Below, one piece after another: positions 33,033 to 40,588 of a stretch of 41,150 bases of DNA. Origin of the DNA: an uncultured Verrucomicrobiota bacterium (GTDB lineage Bacteria > Verrucomicrobiota > Kiritimatiellia > CAJWTS01). The DNA lies in the NCBI GenBank assembly GCA_913047795.1, contig CAJWTS010000035.1:1-41150 (forward strand), given 5' to 3'. A model generated the notes under the pieces. The model ran no database searches, was not told where the DNA came from, and was given only the letters and a program-made list of their open reading frames with translations. The translations under genes and the position numbers were made by a program. Position 1 is the first letter of the stretch. Each line of letters starts with the position of its first letter.

Positions 33033-34145
33033 TCAGGGGCCGAAGCGTCCGGTCGCCCACCAGGAAAGCAAGATACTCGCCGGCGTGCCCGAACCGAAGC
33101 GGCGGCCGTCGGGATAACTGACCTCGTAGAATGGACGACCTGCGGCGACGGCGTCACGACGATTCGCGGTCATCCAGTCCAGCATTCTGTCGTGGATCTC
33201 GGTTCGCGTGTAGGTCGATCCCGCGACCGAATCACAGGCTTGCATGATAATGGCCAGCGGCAGGGCGCCGCGGACATCGGCGTAGTCGCCCCATTGCGAG
33301 TCCGACGTGGCCATGCCGAACCCACCGGGCATGACTTCGAGTCCCGAATGCAGCAATTTGTCCAGGCCCGGCATGACATGCGAGTCGGCAAATCGATCAC
33401 CGTGCACCGCGAGCAGGTTGCCGCCCACGATCGCCAGCTTGGACGGGGAGTAGTCCCACCAGTTGGGACCCTCGGTGAACAGGCGCGTAATCGCCTCCAC
33501 CATCTCGTCACGGCGTGCATGTTGACTCCGCGCAAACGCGTGCAGGGCGAACGCGATTCCGTAGAAGGATACGAAATGGTTCTCCTTGTGCCGCACGGGA
33601 TCAAAGGTTGCGCAGTAATGGTCGAGGGCCCGCTCCGCGGCCTCGGCGAACCGATCATCGACCACCCGTTCGTAGGCCGCAGCCGCCATGGCGAGTAGCC
33701 CGTCGCTCAGGCCGAAGCTCGCGAATTCTTCCAGCGAGAATGTGCTGCCGGGATAGGTCTGGCCATCCTTCTCAAGCGGCTCGAGCGTATACTCCATTAC
33801 TTCAGCCTTCGCGCGCTCGTAGTAGTCGTCCGGCAGAAGCTTGATCGGAAGCGAGCCATCCGGCGCCTGGCGCTCAACGATCGCCGCCATCAATCGCCCG
33901 GCCGGTTCCAGGTAGGCAGCGTCGCCCAGGAGATCATGCGCTTGCAGCAGGACCAGCACGGATTCGACCTGGTAGGCTGCGATTTCGGAATGCTTGCTGT
34001 CGATCGGGACGCAGAAGCCGTCCGGAGCCTGGATTCGCACGAGGTAATCCGCTGAATCGCGCAGCGCGCCATCCTTGTTGAGCAGGTCGTCGGTCAGTAG
34101 GTTCCTGCCGGTTGGTCTTTCCAGAGTTCCAGCCAATCTTCGCAT
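33033..34145 (-). CDS. Alpha/alpha-toroid-like protein, function unknown
   Basis: A protein of up to 370 residues made of repeated amphipathic helices separated by 'Q.PDGS/G' turns (RIQAPDGFCVPID, RQAPDGSLPIKL, MPGGFGMATSDSQWGDYADV), the appearance of (alpha/alpha)6 or squalene-cyclase-like toroids such as those of six-hairpin glycosidases and uronate epimerases. No definite catalytic motif was recognised. The start is unsettled: ATG 34145 overlaps the PhyH gene by 52 bases; TTG 34136 is possible; and CTG 34097 overlaps the PhyH stop as CTGA with CAGGA six bases upstream. In every case translation is coupled to the PhyH. Position ahead of the propeller-GH127 pair suggests a role in the same glycan pathway. 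Confidence 0.6.
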   Translation of the reverse strand: MRRLAGTLERPTGRNLLTDDLLNKDGALRDSADYLVRIQAPDGFCVPIDSKHSEIAAYQVESVLVLLQAHDLLGDAAYLEPAGRLMAAIVERQAPDGSLPIKLLPDDYYERAKAEVMEYTLEPLEKDGQTYPGSTFSLEEFASFGLSDGLLAMAAAAYERVVDDRFAEAAERALDHYCATFDPVRHKENHFVSFYGIAFALHAFARSQHARRDEMVEAITRLFTEGPNWWDYSPSKLAIVGGNLLAVHGDRFADSHVMPGLDKLLHSGLEVMPGGFGMATSDSQWGDYADVRGALPLAIIMQACDSVAGSTYTRTEIHDRMLDWMTANRRDAVAAGRPFYEVSYPDGRRFGSGTPASILLSWWATGRFGP

Positions 34146-34939
34146 AGACCGACTCGACCGGGATCGGAAGGGCTGCGCGCAATGAAGCCGCGATCTTTTC
34201 CGGATGCAGTTGCGTGTTCGGTAGCTTCAAATCTCAAATCCATTGACCACCGGACGGCGTCCGACTGGTTGGGCAAGGCGCGGTGGGGCGTGCGCTGCGT
34301 GAAGCAGAGCAGATCGCCGGGCTCCATCTCGACCGATACCGGCGTCAGCGTCTCCTGGATCTCGGGCGACAGGCCGATGAACCCTGTTTCCTTGTCGTCC
34401 CAGGCCTCTTGCAATTCGCCCTTGTGGAAGCCAGGCGAGACCTGCATGCAGCTGTTGTGCTCGGTCACTTTTTGAATCGGCACCCACATGCTGACCACGT
34501 GCAGCTCCGCGGCATCTTCGTAGTACTGCGCATCCTGGTGCCAGGGCGTGCGCGTCCATACCTGGTCGGGAAGCTTGGGTCGCGCATTGAAGACACCGTG
34601 CGCGGATACCTCCGGTGTTCCGAGCAGTGCTTCGGCGACATCCACGAAGGCCGGGTGGCAGAGAAAATCAAAACAGTCGCGGCTGACGAGATCACGTCGC
34701 GGACTGCGCACGTAGCCGGGCCGGCCCGCTTTTTCCCAGGCCTGCACGAGGCGGTGTTCGAAGTCGACGTCGGCCATCCCATCGTCCAGACCTCCTTCGT
34801 CGACCCAGCGCTGTATCGTCTCCTGTTCCCAGCGCTCGAGGATCCGACGGGTCAACGCGAGCGCGTCCTGAGGAACGACGCCTCGCAGGTGTAGGTAGCC
34901 TTCGTCCTCGTAACTCGCAAGTTGTTCGTTCGTAATCAT
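34094..34939 (-). CDS. Phytanoyl-CoA dioxygenase (PhyH)-like oxygenase
   Basis: A 281-residue oxygenase beginning at ATG 34939 (MITNEQLASYEDEGYLHLRG); the frame runs upstream to 35050 but the extra residues are not PhyH-like and would cross the divergent gene's promoter. Ligands: His 134 and Asp 136 in TPWHQDAQYY, His 219 in RTPHRALPNQS and Arg 230 in AVRWSMDLRF. QVSPGFHKGEL stands for the PGSH turn. It heads the minus-strand glycan cluster and overlaps the toroid gene. Divergent from the sugar-phosphate isomerase gene, with 88 bases between start codons as a shared control region. Confidence 0.87.
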   Translation of the reverse strand: MITNEQLASYEDEGYLHLRGVVPQDALALTRRILERWEQETIQRWVDEGGLDDGMADVDFEHRLVQAWEKAGRPGYVRSPRRDLVSRDCFDFLCHPAFVDVAEALLGTPEVSAHGVFNARPKLPDQVWTRTPWHQDAQYYEDAAELHVVSMWVPIQKVTEHNSCMQVSPGFHKGELQEAWDDKETGFIGLSPEIQETLTPVSVEMEPGDLLCFTQRTPHRALPNQSDAVRWSMDLRFEATEHATASGKDRGFIARSPSDPGRVGLCEDWLELWKDQPAGTY

Positions 34940-35027
34940 GACGCGGTTTCTAGCATGCCGAATCCGGATAGGCAACGGCCTGATTCTGGTTGTTGACGGC
35001 CGATACTCGTGCGATAAGACGAGGGCG

Positions 35028-35804
35028 ATGAGCAACACCTCCAATATCATTGCCTGTCGGCCCGGATGTCTCGATCTGCCCCTTGCGGATGCCCTGCATA
35101 AGCTGAAGGAAATTGGAATTCATCACGCCGAACTCAATACGGACGCCGACACGGATTTTGCCGAGCTCCAGATGTTGGCGCAGGCCGAGGAGATCGGCAT
35201 TTCATCGCTGAGCGTGGTTGCCTCGGTTGTCGATGCGCCGGGCGTCGAGATGATCGAACACGCGATCACCGGTGCTGCGCAGTTGGGTACGAAGATCATC
35301 TTCCTGGCGGCGTCCGTTCCCGAGGGTGGCTACGACGACGGTATCGCAGCCCTGCGTGGACTCGGCGCGAAGGCAGACGCCGCAGGTGTCGTGCTATCGC
35401 TGGAAACGCATGTGCCCTTCGGACACAACGGCGAGATCGCGCGTCGCACGGTCGAGGCGGTCGATTCGCCCGGCGTGCGCTGGAACTACGACACGGCCAA
35501 TGTCTACTACTACAACGAGGCAGGCATCGACACCGTGGCCGAGTTGAAGAAGGGGCTTCCGTACATCGCCAGCGTGCATCTCAAGGAATCGGCCAGGGGC
35601 GAACCCCTGTCGTTCGACTTTCCCGTGCTCGGCGAGGGTATCGTGGATTTTCCCGCGGTCTTCCGAATGCTGGGCGACCACGGATTCAACGGGCCCTATG
35701 CCCTTGAATTGGAAGGCGACCTGGTCAACGGCTTGTCGGTGGACGAACAGGTGGCCAAGGTGAAGGGCTGCATGGACTATCTCGCATCGATTGGCGCCGC
35801 GTAG
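35028..35804 (+). CDS. Sugar phosphate isomerase/epimerase (xylose isomerase-like TIM barrel)
   Basis: A 258-residue AP-endonuclease-2/IolE-type TIM barrel. The metal ligands of this fold are visible: Glu 126 (LSLETHVPFG), Asp 155 (NYDTANVYYY), His 184 (SVHLKES) and Glu 228 (ALELEGD). Such enzymes isomerise or epimerise keto-sugars, inositol derivatives or hydroxypyruvate. The frame opens at 34938, but ATG 35028 (MSNTSNIIACRPG) begins the barrel and GAGGG lies upstream; a TTGACG in the preceding region may be a -35 element without a good partner. The ceramidase-like gene follows nine bases after the stop, so both form an operon. Confidence 0.85.
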   Translation: MSNTSNIIACRPGCLDLPLADALHKLKEIGIHHAELNTDADTDFAELQMLAQAEEIGISSLSVVASVVDAPGVEMIEHAITGAAQLGTKIIFLAASVPEGGYDDGIAALRGLGAKADAAGVVLSLETHVPFGHNGEIARRTVEAVDSPGVRWNYDTANVYYYNEAGIDTVAELKKGLPYIASVHLKESARGEPLSFDFPVLGEGIVDFPAVFRMLGDHGFNGPYALELEGDLVNGLSVDEQVAKVKGCMDYLASIGAA

Positions 35805-35813
35805 GGAGCCCCG

Positions 35814-37091
35814 ATGCCTGCCCTTGCAACTTTTCGCGCGGATGTGACGCCGCCTGTCGGTCATCCCCTGTGTGCGGGTTGGTATGCGACTGCGCTGGGA
35901 ATTACGGATCCCTTGTATGCGCTGGGCGTGGTTCTCTTTGGTGACGAGCAACCGGTGGTGCTGTGTGCGCTTGATTGGGCGGAGCTGAGCAACCGCAGTC
36001 ATATGCAATGGACCCGCGTGCTGGCCGAGGCGGCCGGAACATCGGCCGATCGCGTCGTGGTCAACTGTACGCATGCGCATTGCACGCCGTGGCCGGACGA
36101 GGAGGCGCAGCGTGTCTTGGACGCATACCCGGATGTGCCGCAGGTGATGGATCCGGCCTGGTGCGACGAAGCGGGGGCAGGTGTCGCTGACGCGATTCGG
36201 TCCGCCGTCGCTGTGCCGTTCACGCATGTCGGGCTTGGTGCAGCAGCCGTGGAGAAAGTCGCGTCCAATCGCCGTATCATGGGCGAGGACGGGAAGGTCA
36301 AGGCCGTGCGCTGGACGAGGACGCTCGATCCAGCCGTCCGGGCTGAACCCGAGGGCCTGATCGACCCGCTGCTGAAGACAATCAGCTTCTGGGACGACAC
36401 CCGTAAACGGGCCGCGTTGCATTACTATGCTGTACACCCCACCAGCTACGATGATGACCGTATGGTGACCTCCGAATTTACCGGCCTCGCGCGCGAACGG
36501 CGCAACGCCGAGGAACCCGACGCGCTGCATGTGTACTTCACCGGCTGCGCGGGCAACATCACGGCGGGCAAGTACAACGACGGCGCCGTCGAGAACCGGG
36601 CCCTGCTGCGTGACCGCATCTACCGGGGCATGGTCGATTCGGAGGCGTCCATCGAGAAGATTCCCGTGTCCGGGTTCGACTGGCGAACGGTGCCGCTCTC
36701 GTTGCCGCCCGGTCTGGACATGATCGAGGAAGACCTGCTCGCGTTGCTCGCCGACGATTCACGGGGCGGATTGGAGCGCAACAAGGCGGCGATCAAGCTG
36801 GCCGGCCTGCGGCGGCAGGACGTCCCGATCCTGTTGTCGTGGCTCGATTTCGGGGGATGTGCGGGGATTCTCAACCTGCCGGCGGAAAGCTTTATCGAGT
36901 ACCAGCTCTTCGCACAGGAACAGAAACCGGATGCCTTCGTAGCCGTGTCTGCGTACGGCGACTGCGGTCCCGGTTACATCTGCATGCAGGAATCCTACGC
37001 ACAGGGCGGGTATGAACCGAAAGACAGCTTTGTGTCGCCGGGCTGCGAGGCAGTGATGAAAGCGGGAATTGAGAAGGTGATGGCCAGCTAA
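35814..37091 (+). CDS. Neutral/alkaline ceramidase-like hydrolase, N-terminal domain type
   Basis: A 425-residue relative of the ceramidase N-terminal domain: FRADVTPPVGHPLCAG at the start, LCALDWAELSN (about 50-60), the zinc motif VNCTHAHCTP (His 87, His 89), HYYAVHPTSYDDD with a further His, and YFTGCAGNITAGKYND. The C-terminal domain of true ceramidases is absent and no signal peptide exists. It shares the plan of the protein at 6094-7512 but is clearly diverged, pointing to two different substrates. AGGGAGCC precedes the ATG. It lies in one operon with the sugar isomerase and its stop overlaps the stop of the convergent chimeric gene by four bases. Confidence 0.75.
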   Translation: MPALATFRADVTPPVGHPLCAGWYATALGITDPLYALGVVLFGDEQPVVLCALDWAELSNRSHMQWTRVLAEAAGTSADRVVVNCTHAHCTPWPDEEAQRVLDAYPDVPQVMDPAWCDEAGAGVADAIRSAVAVPFTHVGLGAAAVEKVASNRRIMGEDGKVKAVRWTRTLDPAVRAEPEGLIDPLLKTISFWDDTRKRAALHYYAVHPTSYDDDRMVTSEFTGLARERRNAEEPDALHVYFTGCAGNITAGKYNDGAVENRALLRDRIYRGMVDSEASIEKIPVSGFDWRTVPLSLPPGLDMIEEDLLALLADDSRGGLERNKAAIKLAGLRRQDVPILLSWLDFGGCAGILNLPAESFIEYQLFAQEQKPDAFVAVSAYGDCGPGYICMQESYAQGGYEPKDSFVSPGCEAVMKAGIEKVMAS

Positions 37092-37576
37092 GCGTCCGGC
37101 CCTTTCCAGATCATCTGCTGGGCGGTTATGCCGCCGTCGACATACAGCATCTGGCCGGTGATGTACTTCGCACCGGGCGACGCCAGGAACACCGCCGCGG
37201 GTCCGATATCATTGATTTCGCCACGCCTTTCCAGCGGTATCTGTGAATCGAGTAATCGCTGCAATTCGGGTTGCGCGCCGATCACTTGCTGCAACAACGG
37301 TGTCATGACGAGCCCCGGCGCGTCGCCGATTCCGTTACCGGAGAGCACGACGTTCCCCGACTTTGCCAGTTCCTGGAGGTCGTAGTAGAGGCTTGTGACC
37401 CAGGGGAAGCAGACGCTGTGCGTAATCCCGACGCCGGCTGCTTCGGCACGTGCGACGTCGAAAGAACGGCAGAACGGGAGGCTGTGGCCAAGATATAACC
37501 TGGGATCCACGCCGACATGCGAGTGCACGTCGAGCAAGGTAAGGTCTGCCTTCAGTTGTTCAGGTAGTTTGGCCAT
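37088..37576 (-). pseudogene. In-frame chimera: amidohydrolase N-terminus fused to SDR C-terminus
   Basis: The 162-codon frame begins as an amidohydrolase: LTLLDVHSHVGVDPRLYLGH (metal-binding HxH), SFDVARAEAAGVGITHSVCF and LAKSGNVVLSGNGIGDAPG. From about residue 90 it turns into the end of a short-chain dehydrogenase: APGLVMTPLLQQVIG, LERRGEINDIGPAAVFLASP, GAKYITGQMLYVDGG. Neither half is complete: the amidohydrolase lacks its barrel beyond the first two strands, and the SDR lacks cofactor site and catalytic Tyr-Lys. The join falls at the codons for APG, found in both parents. ATG 37576 has AAGGG nine bases upstream; 37585 is closer than usual to it. The frame overlaps the PhyH gene by 17 bases. 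Likely the product of a deletion between two neighbouring genes. Confidence 0.7.
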
Positions 37577-38336
37577 GGTTGCCATCCCTTTTTGTCGCCT
37601 GTTCCGGGTACGCGGCCATGAACAGACGTGTGCGCTCGTTGAGTACACCGTAAAAAGCGCGCGTTTCCGGGTCGGGGCTGTCGCGCCAAAACGTCGCTGG
37701 TATCGCGGAGTCGTTGGCGAGGTAGGGTCGGTCGCGGTGGCCGTAATAGACTTGCACGGTCTTGCGCGTGTCCTGGGTGGGGCGCGTCGTCGCGGTGTGC
37801 AGGAGCGAAACATTGAAAAGCGCGCAGGTGCCGGCGGGGCCGTGCAGGTGGACCTGGCCGCCCCTCTTGAGCTGGGCGTCATCTTCGTCAAGGACGGGGT
37901 CGTGAACAGACTCCGGAGACAGTGTGAAACAATGTGTGGACTCGCTGCAATCGGAGAGCAGTACGACGAGTTGTATGTAGTCCATGCGCAGCGGATGTTC
38001 GGGCCGATGCGGTTTGTCTCGGTGCCATTCCTGGTTGAGTTCACCGTCGTAGGCGTACATCGTGCGCAGGCCGATTTCCCCGAAGCAAACCGGGTCGCCC
38101 ATCAACGCCTCGATCGTGGGAAGAATGTTCGGATGCCGGATCAGTTCGTCGAATTGCGGTGAGCTGATCAGCGTGTCGTAATTAGCAACCTGATGATGCC
38201 CGTAGTTGCGCCAGAAATTCGGGAAATCGCGGACGTCGCTGTCGAACATGTCGCGGAAATACGCGACCGCGTCATCATCGAGCACCTGGCCCATGTTGAG
38301 GAATCCGTTTTCCTCAAAGAATGTTCGATCCTTCAT
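37560..38336 (-). CDS. Phytanoyl-CoA dioxygenase (PhyH)-like oxygenase
   Basis: A 258-residue oxygenase starting at ATG 38336 (MKDRTFFEENGFLNMG); the longer frame to 38594 overlaps the amidohydrolase gene and has no domain. Ligands: His 105 and Asp 107 in NQEWHRDKPH, His 180 in SLLHTATTRP and Arg 191 in DTRKTVQVYYGH. The PGSH turn is replaced by FTLSPESVHD. It follows the fuconolactonase-type amidohydrolase by 79 bases on the same strand and its end overlaps the start of the chimeric frame, implying that the original neighbour was a coupled amidohydrolase. Confidence 0.87.
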   Translation of the reverse strand: MKDRTFFEENGFLNMGQVLDDDAVAYFRDMFDSDVRDFPNFWRNYGHHQVANYDTLISSPQFDELIRHPNILPTIEALMGDPVCFGEIGLRTMYAYDGELNQEWHRDKPHRPEHPLRMDYIQLVVLLSDCSESTHCFTLSPESVHDPVLDEDDAQLKRGGQVHLHGPAGTCALFNVSLLHTATTRPTQDTRKTVQVYYGHRDRPYLANDSAIPATFWRDSPDPETRAFYGVLNERTRLFMAAYPEQATKRDGNHGQTT

Positions 38337-38415
38337 TCCAGTTTTCGCTCGCAACGTTGCCGCCGGGAATCTTCCGTATACGAGGCAGAAACCCGATCTT
38401 ACATTAATTTCGATT

Positions 38416-39312
38416 CTAAAGGCGGTAAAAGGCAAGGGCATTACCGTGGAATAACCTGCGGCGTTCGTCGTCGGTATAGTCGCCGACCATGTCCCAGAGG
38501 GTTTCGATCCAGTGCCGTAACGGCGCGGCCAGTGTGACGACAGGCCAGTCGCCGCCAAAGGCGACGCGATCGAAGCCAAAGTTCTCCAATACATGCTCCA
38601 GGTAGGGGCGCAGATCGTCCGCGGTCCCGTTTACCCGATCGGCCTCGGTGACGATGCCGGATACCTTGCAGCAGGTGTTCGGCAGTGCGGCCAGGTCGCG
38701 TATGTAGCCGGCCCAGGGCTGCATGATACCTTGCTTGATGAAAGGGTTTCCGATGTGGTCGAGCATGAATCGAACGTCGGGACATTTCCGGACGAGTTCT
38801 ATCATGTTCTTAAACTGTGCATCCCCCTTGATGCAGATGTCGAAACTGAGGTCGAACTCGGCCAGAAGCTGTACGCCACGGATGAATCCAGCCTGCAGGC
38901 ACTCGTCGTCCGCCGCGCCTTGCGTGATACGGCGAATGCCGCGCAATAGGGGGAAGGCGAGTAAGGCTTCGATCGTGTCGCGCGCGGCGTCGCCGTTCTC
39001 GAGTGGCGCACCGGCGACGATGCCGGCGATACGCGGGTCCTCCTGCGCTTGCGCCGTCACCCAGGCCGCCTCGTCCACACACTGCGCCAATTCTGGATCA
39101 CACTGCAGAAACACCATCTTTTCGATGTCGATACCGCGGGTTGCCTCACGGTAGTCAGCGACCATGTGGGTACGGTTTATGGCCGGCTCCCCGGCGAGCC
39201 ACGGGTAGTTGAGATGGTCGATGTCCCAGATGTGCAGATGCGTGTCGATGATGGGAATGTTGATCAAGTTCAGGCCCTCCAATGGCCCCGGTTCTACGGG
39301 AGTCTCGGACAC
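38416..39312 (-). CDS. Amidohydrolase-2 family protein (L-fuconolactonase/L-rhamnonolactonase type)
   Basis: A 298-residue TIM-barrel hydrolase. IIDTHLHIWD (His 25 and His 27) begins the metal site, followed by HLNYPWL, typical of the fuconolactonase branch, then CIKGDAQFKNMIEL, FMLDHIGNPF with the strand-6 His and VAFGGDWPV with the catalytic Asp. Enzymes of this branch open sugar 1,4- or 1,5-lactones. It is divergent from the NAD-dependent epimerase gene (124 bases between starts) and upstream of a PhyH gene. It fits with the Gfo/Idh and SDR dehydrogenases in an oxidative sugar pathway; the actual lactone is unknown. Confidence 0.87.
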   Translation of the reverse strand: MSETPVEPGPLEGLNLINIPIIDTHLHIWDIDHLNYPWLAGEPAINRTHMVADYREATRGIDIEKMVFLQCDPELAQCVDEAAWVTAQAQEDPRIAGIVAGAPLENGDAARDTIEALLAFPLLRGIRRITQGAADDECLQAGFIRGVQLLAEFDLSFDICIKGDAQFKNMIELVRKCPDVRFMLDHIGNPFIKQGIMQPWAGYIRDLAALPNTCCKVSGIVTEADRVNGTADDLRPYLEHVLENFGFDRVAFGGDWPVVTLAAPLRHWIETLWDMVGDYTDDERRRLFHGNALAFYRL

Positions 39313-39436
39313 AGAGCAACCTCTTCGATCTGTGGACAGAATCTAAAAGCACGATTACAGTTGCCCGGACCCGACCTTTCGTTATCGGTAGGAATCGCGG
39401 AACGTGCGAGTGGCGGATGGAGGACGCTTCCAGGTC

Positions 39437-40417
39437 ATGAAAATATGCATCGTAGGCGGAACGGGAAATATCAGCACCAGCATCGTGACGCGGTTGGTGG
39501 AGCAGGGGCACGAGGTGGTTTGCTTCAATCGTGGACAGACCGCGCCTGCTCCCGACGGCGTGCGCGTGATTGTGGGTGACCGTGCCGACGAGACGGCGTT
39601 CGAAGAGGCCATGCAGCGCGAGACCTTTGACGCGGCGATCGACATGATCTGTTTCAATGCGGAGCAGGCGGCGAGCAGTATGCGCGCCTTTCGTGACGTG
39701 AAGCAGTTCGTGATGTGTTCCACGGTCTGTACCTACGGTGTGCAGTACGACTGGTTTCCGACGACGGAGGACCATCCCTTGCGGCCGACGACGGATTACG
39801 GCCGGAATAAAGTCGAAGCGGACAACCTCTTTCTCGATGCGTACCGCAAGGACGGCTTTCCCGTGACGATCATCAAGCCGTCCACAACCTATGGCGATCC
39901 GATGGGATTGCTCCGCCAAGTGGCCTGGGAATTCTCGTGGATCGATCGCATCCGGAAAGGAAAGCCGATCATCGTGTGTGGTGACGGTAACGCATTGACC
40001 CAATTCCTGCACGTGGACGATGCCGCGCTGGCATTCGCGGGAGTCCTCGGTAAGAATCACTGCGTCGGGCAGACGTACAACATGGTGCCGCGCCGCTACT
40101 GGACCTGGGCGGAGCATCATCGTCTTGCCATGCAGGTAATAGGAAGAGAGGTGGAAATCGTCGGCGTGCCGTACGCCGATCTCGAGCGCCTGGATGTGCC
40201 GGCGTTTGACATCTGCCGGGATATCTTTCAATACCATCTGTATTACAGCGCGGATAAGCTGTTCGGTGATGTGCCCGAATTCCAACCTTCTGTCTCGCTC
40301 GAAGCGGGCATGCGCCGCGTGCTTGAAGCCATGGATCGCGATGACCGCGTGCCGGATTCCGACGAACTGGATTGGGAAGATCGCATCATCGCGAAGCAAC
40401 GCTTTGTATCGTCGTAG
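39437..40417 (+). CDS. NAD-dependent epimerase/dehydratase (extended SDR)
   Basis: A 326-residue extended SDR. MKICIVGGTGNISTSIVTRL gives the GxxGxxG cofactor loop, MCSTVCTYG holds the catalytic Thr/Ser position, and TTDYGRNKVEAD provides the Tyr-xxx-Lys pair. The later VTIIKPSTTYGDP segment and the C-terminal substrate domain with RRYWTWAEHH are of the isoflavone-reductase/UDP-sugar epimerase-like group common in these genomes. ATG 39437 is used rather than 39404, which only adds 11 non-conserved residues; GGAGGA is 13 bases upstream. It probably acts on a nucleotide sugar or free sugar. A hairpin follows the stop. Confidence 0.87.
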   Translation: MKICIVGGTGNISTSIVTRLVEQGHEVVCFNRGQTAPAPDGVRVIVGDRADETAFEEAMQRETFDAAIDMICFNAEQAASSMRAFRDVKQFVMCSTVCTYGVQYDWFPTTEDHPLRPTTDYGRNKVEADNLFLDAYRKDGFPVTIIKPSTTYGDPMGLLRQVAWEFSWIDRIRKGKPIIVCGDGNALTQFLHVDDAALAFAGVLGKNHCVGQTYNMVPRRYWTWAEHHRLAMQVIGREVEIVGVPYADLERLDVPAFDICRDIFQYHLYYSADKLFGDVPEFQPSVSLEAGMRRVLEAMDRDDRVPDSDELDWEDRIIAKQRFVSS

Positions 40418-40432
40418 ACGTACACGCGGAAC

Positions 40433-40458
40433 CTTCCGGCCCTTCGGGGGCTGGGAAG
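40433..40458 (+). terminator. Hairpin with TTCG-type loop after the epimerase gene
   Basis: CTTCC (40433-40437) pairs with GGAAG (40454-40458), and inside it GCCC pairs with GGGC around a TTCGG loop, with a small mismatch between the two helices. It lies 15 bases after the epimerase stop. There is no T-tract, so termination strength is uncertain. Confidence 0.4.
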
Positions 40459-40496
40459 ACTGCGGGTTATCCGGAATGCGGGATTGCCTCAACGGA

Positions 40497-40526
40497 TTGA
40501 CGGCAGACGCCGTTGCGGGATATACC
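40497..40526 (+). promoter_or_regulatory. Candidate sigma70-type promoter for the LsrF-like gene
   Basis: TTGACG (40497-40502), an 18-base spacer and TATACC (40521-40526) precede the aldolase start by 63 bases. The -35 box matches 5/6 and the -10 box 4/6. It follows the hairpin of the preceding gene, so the aldolase gene is probably a separate transcription unit. Confidence 0.4.
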
Positions 40527-40588
40527 TAATAGGCCGCGCAGGAGCTGGAATTAGGTAGCGACTGGATAATTCTCACGGGAGACCGAAC

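Noticed and set aside
34991..35017. TTGACG with GATAAG as promoter of the sugar isomerase
   Set aside because: Spacing of about 14 bases is too short and the -10 would lie almost at the start codon.
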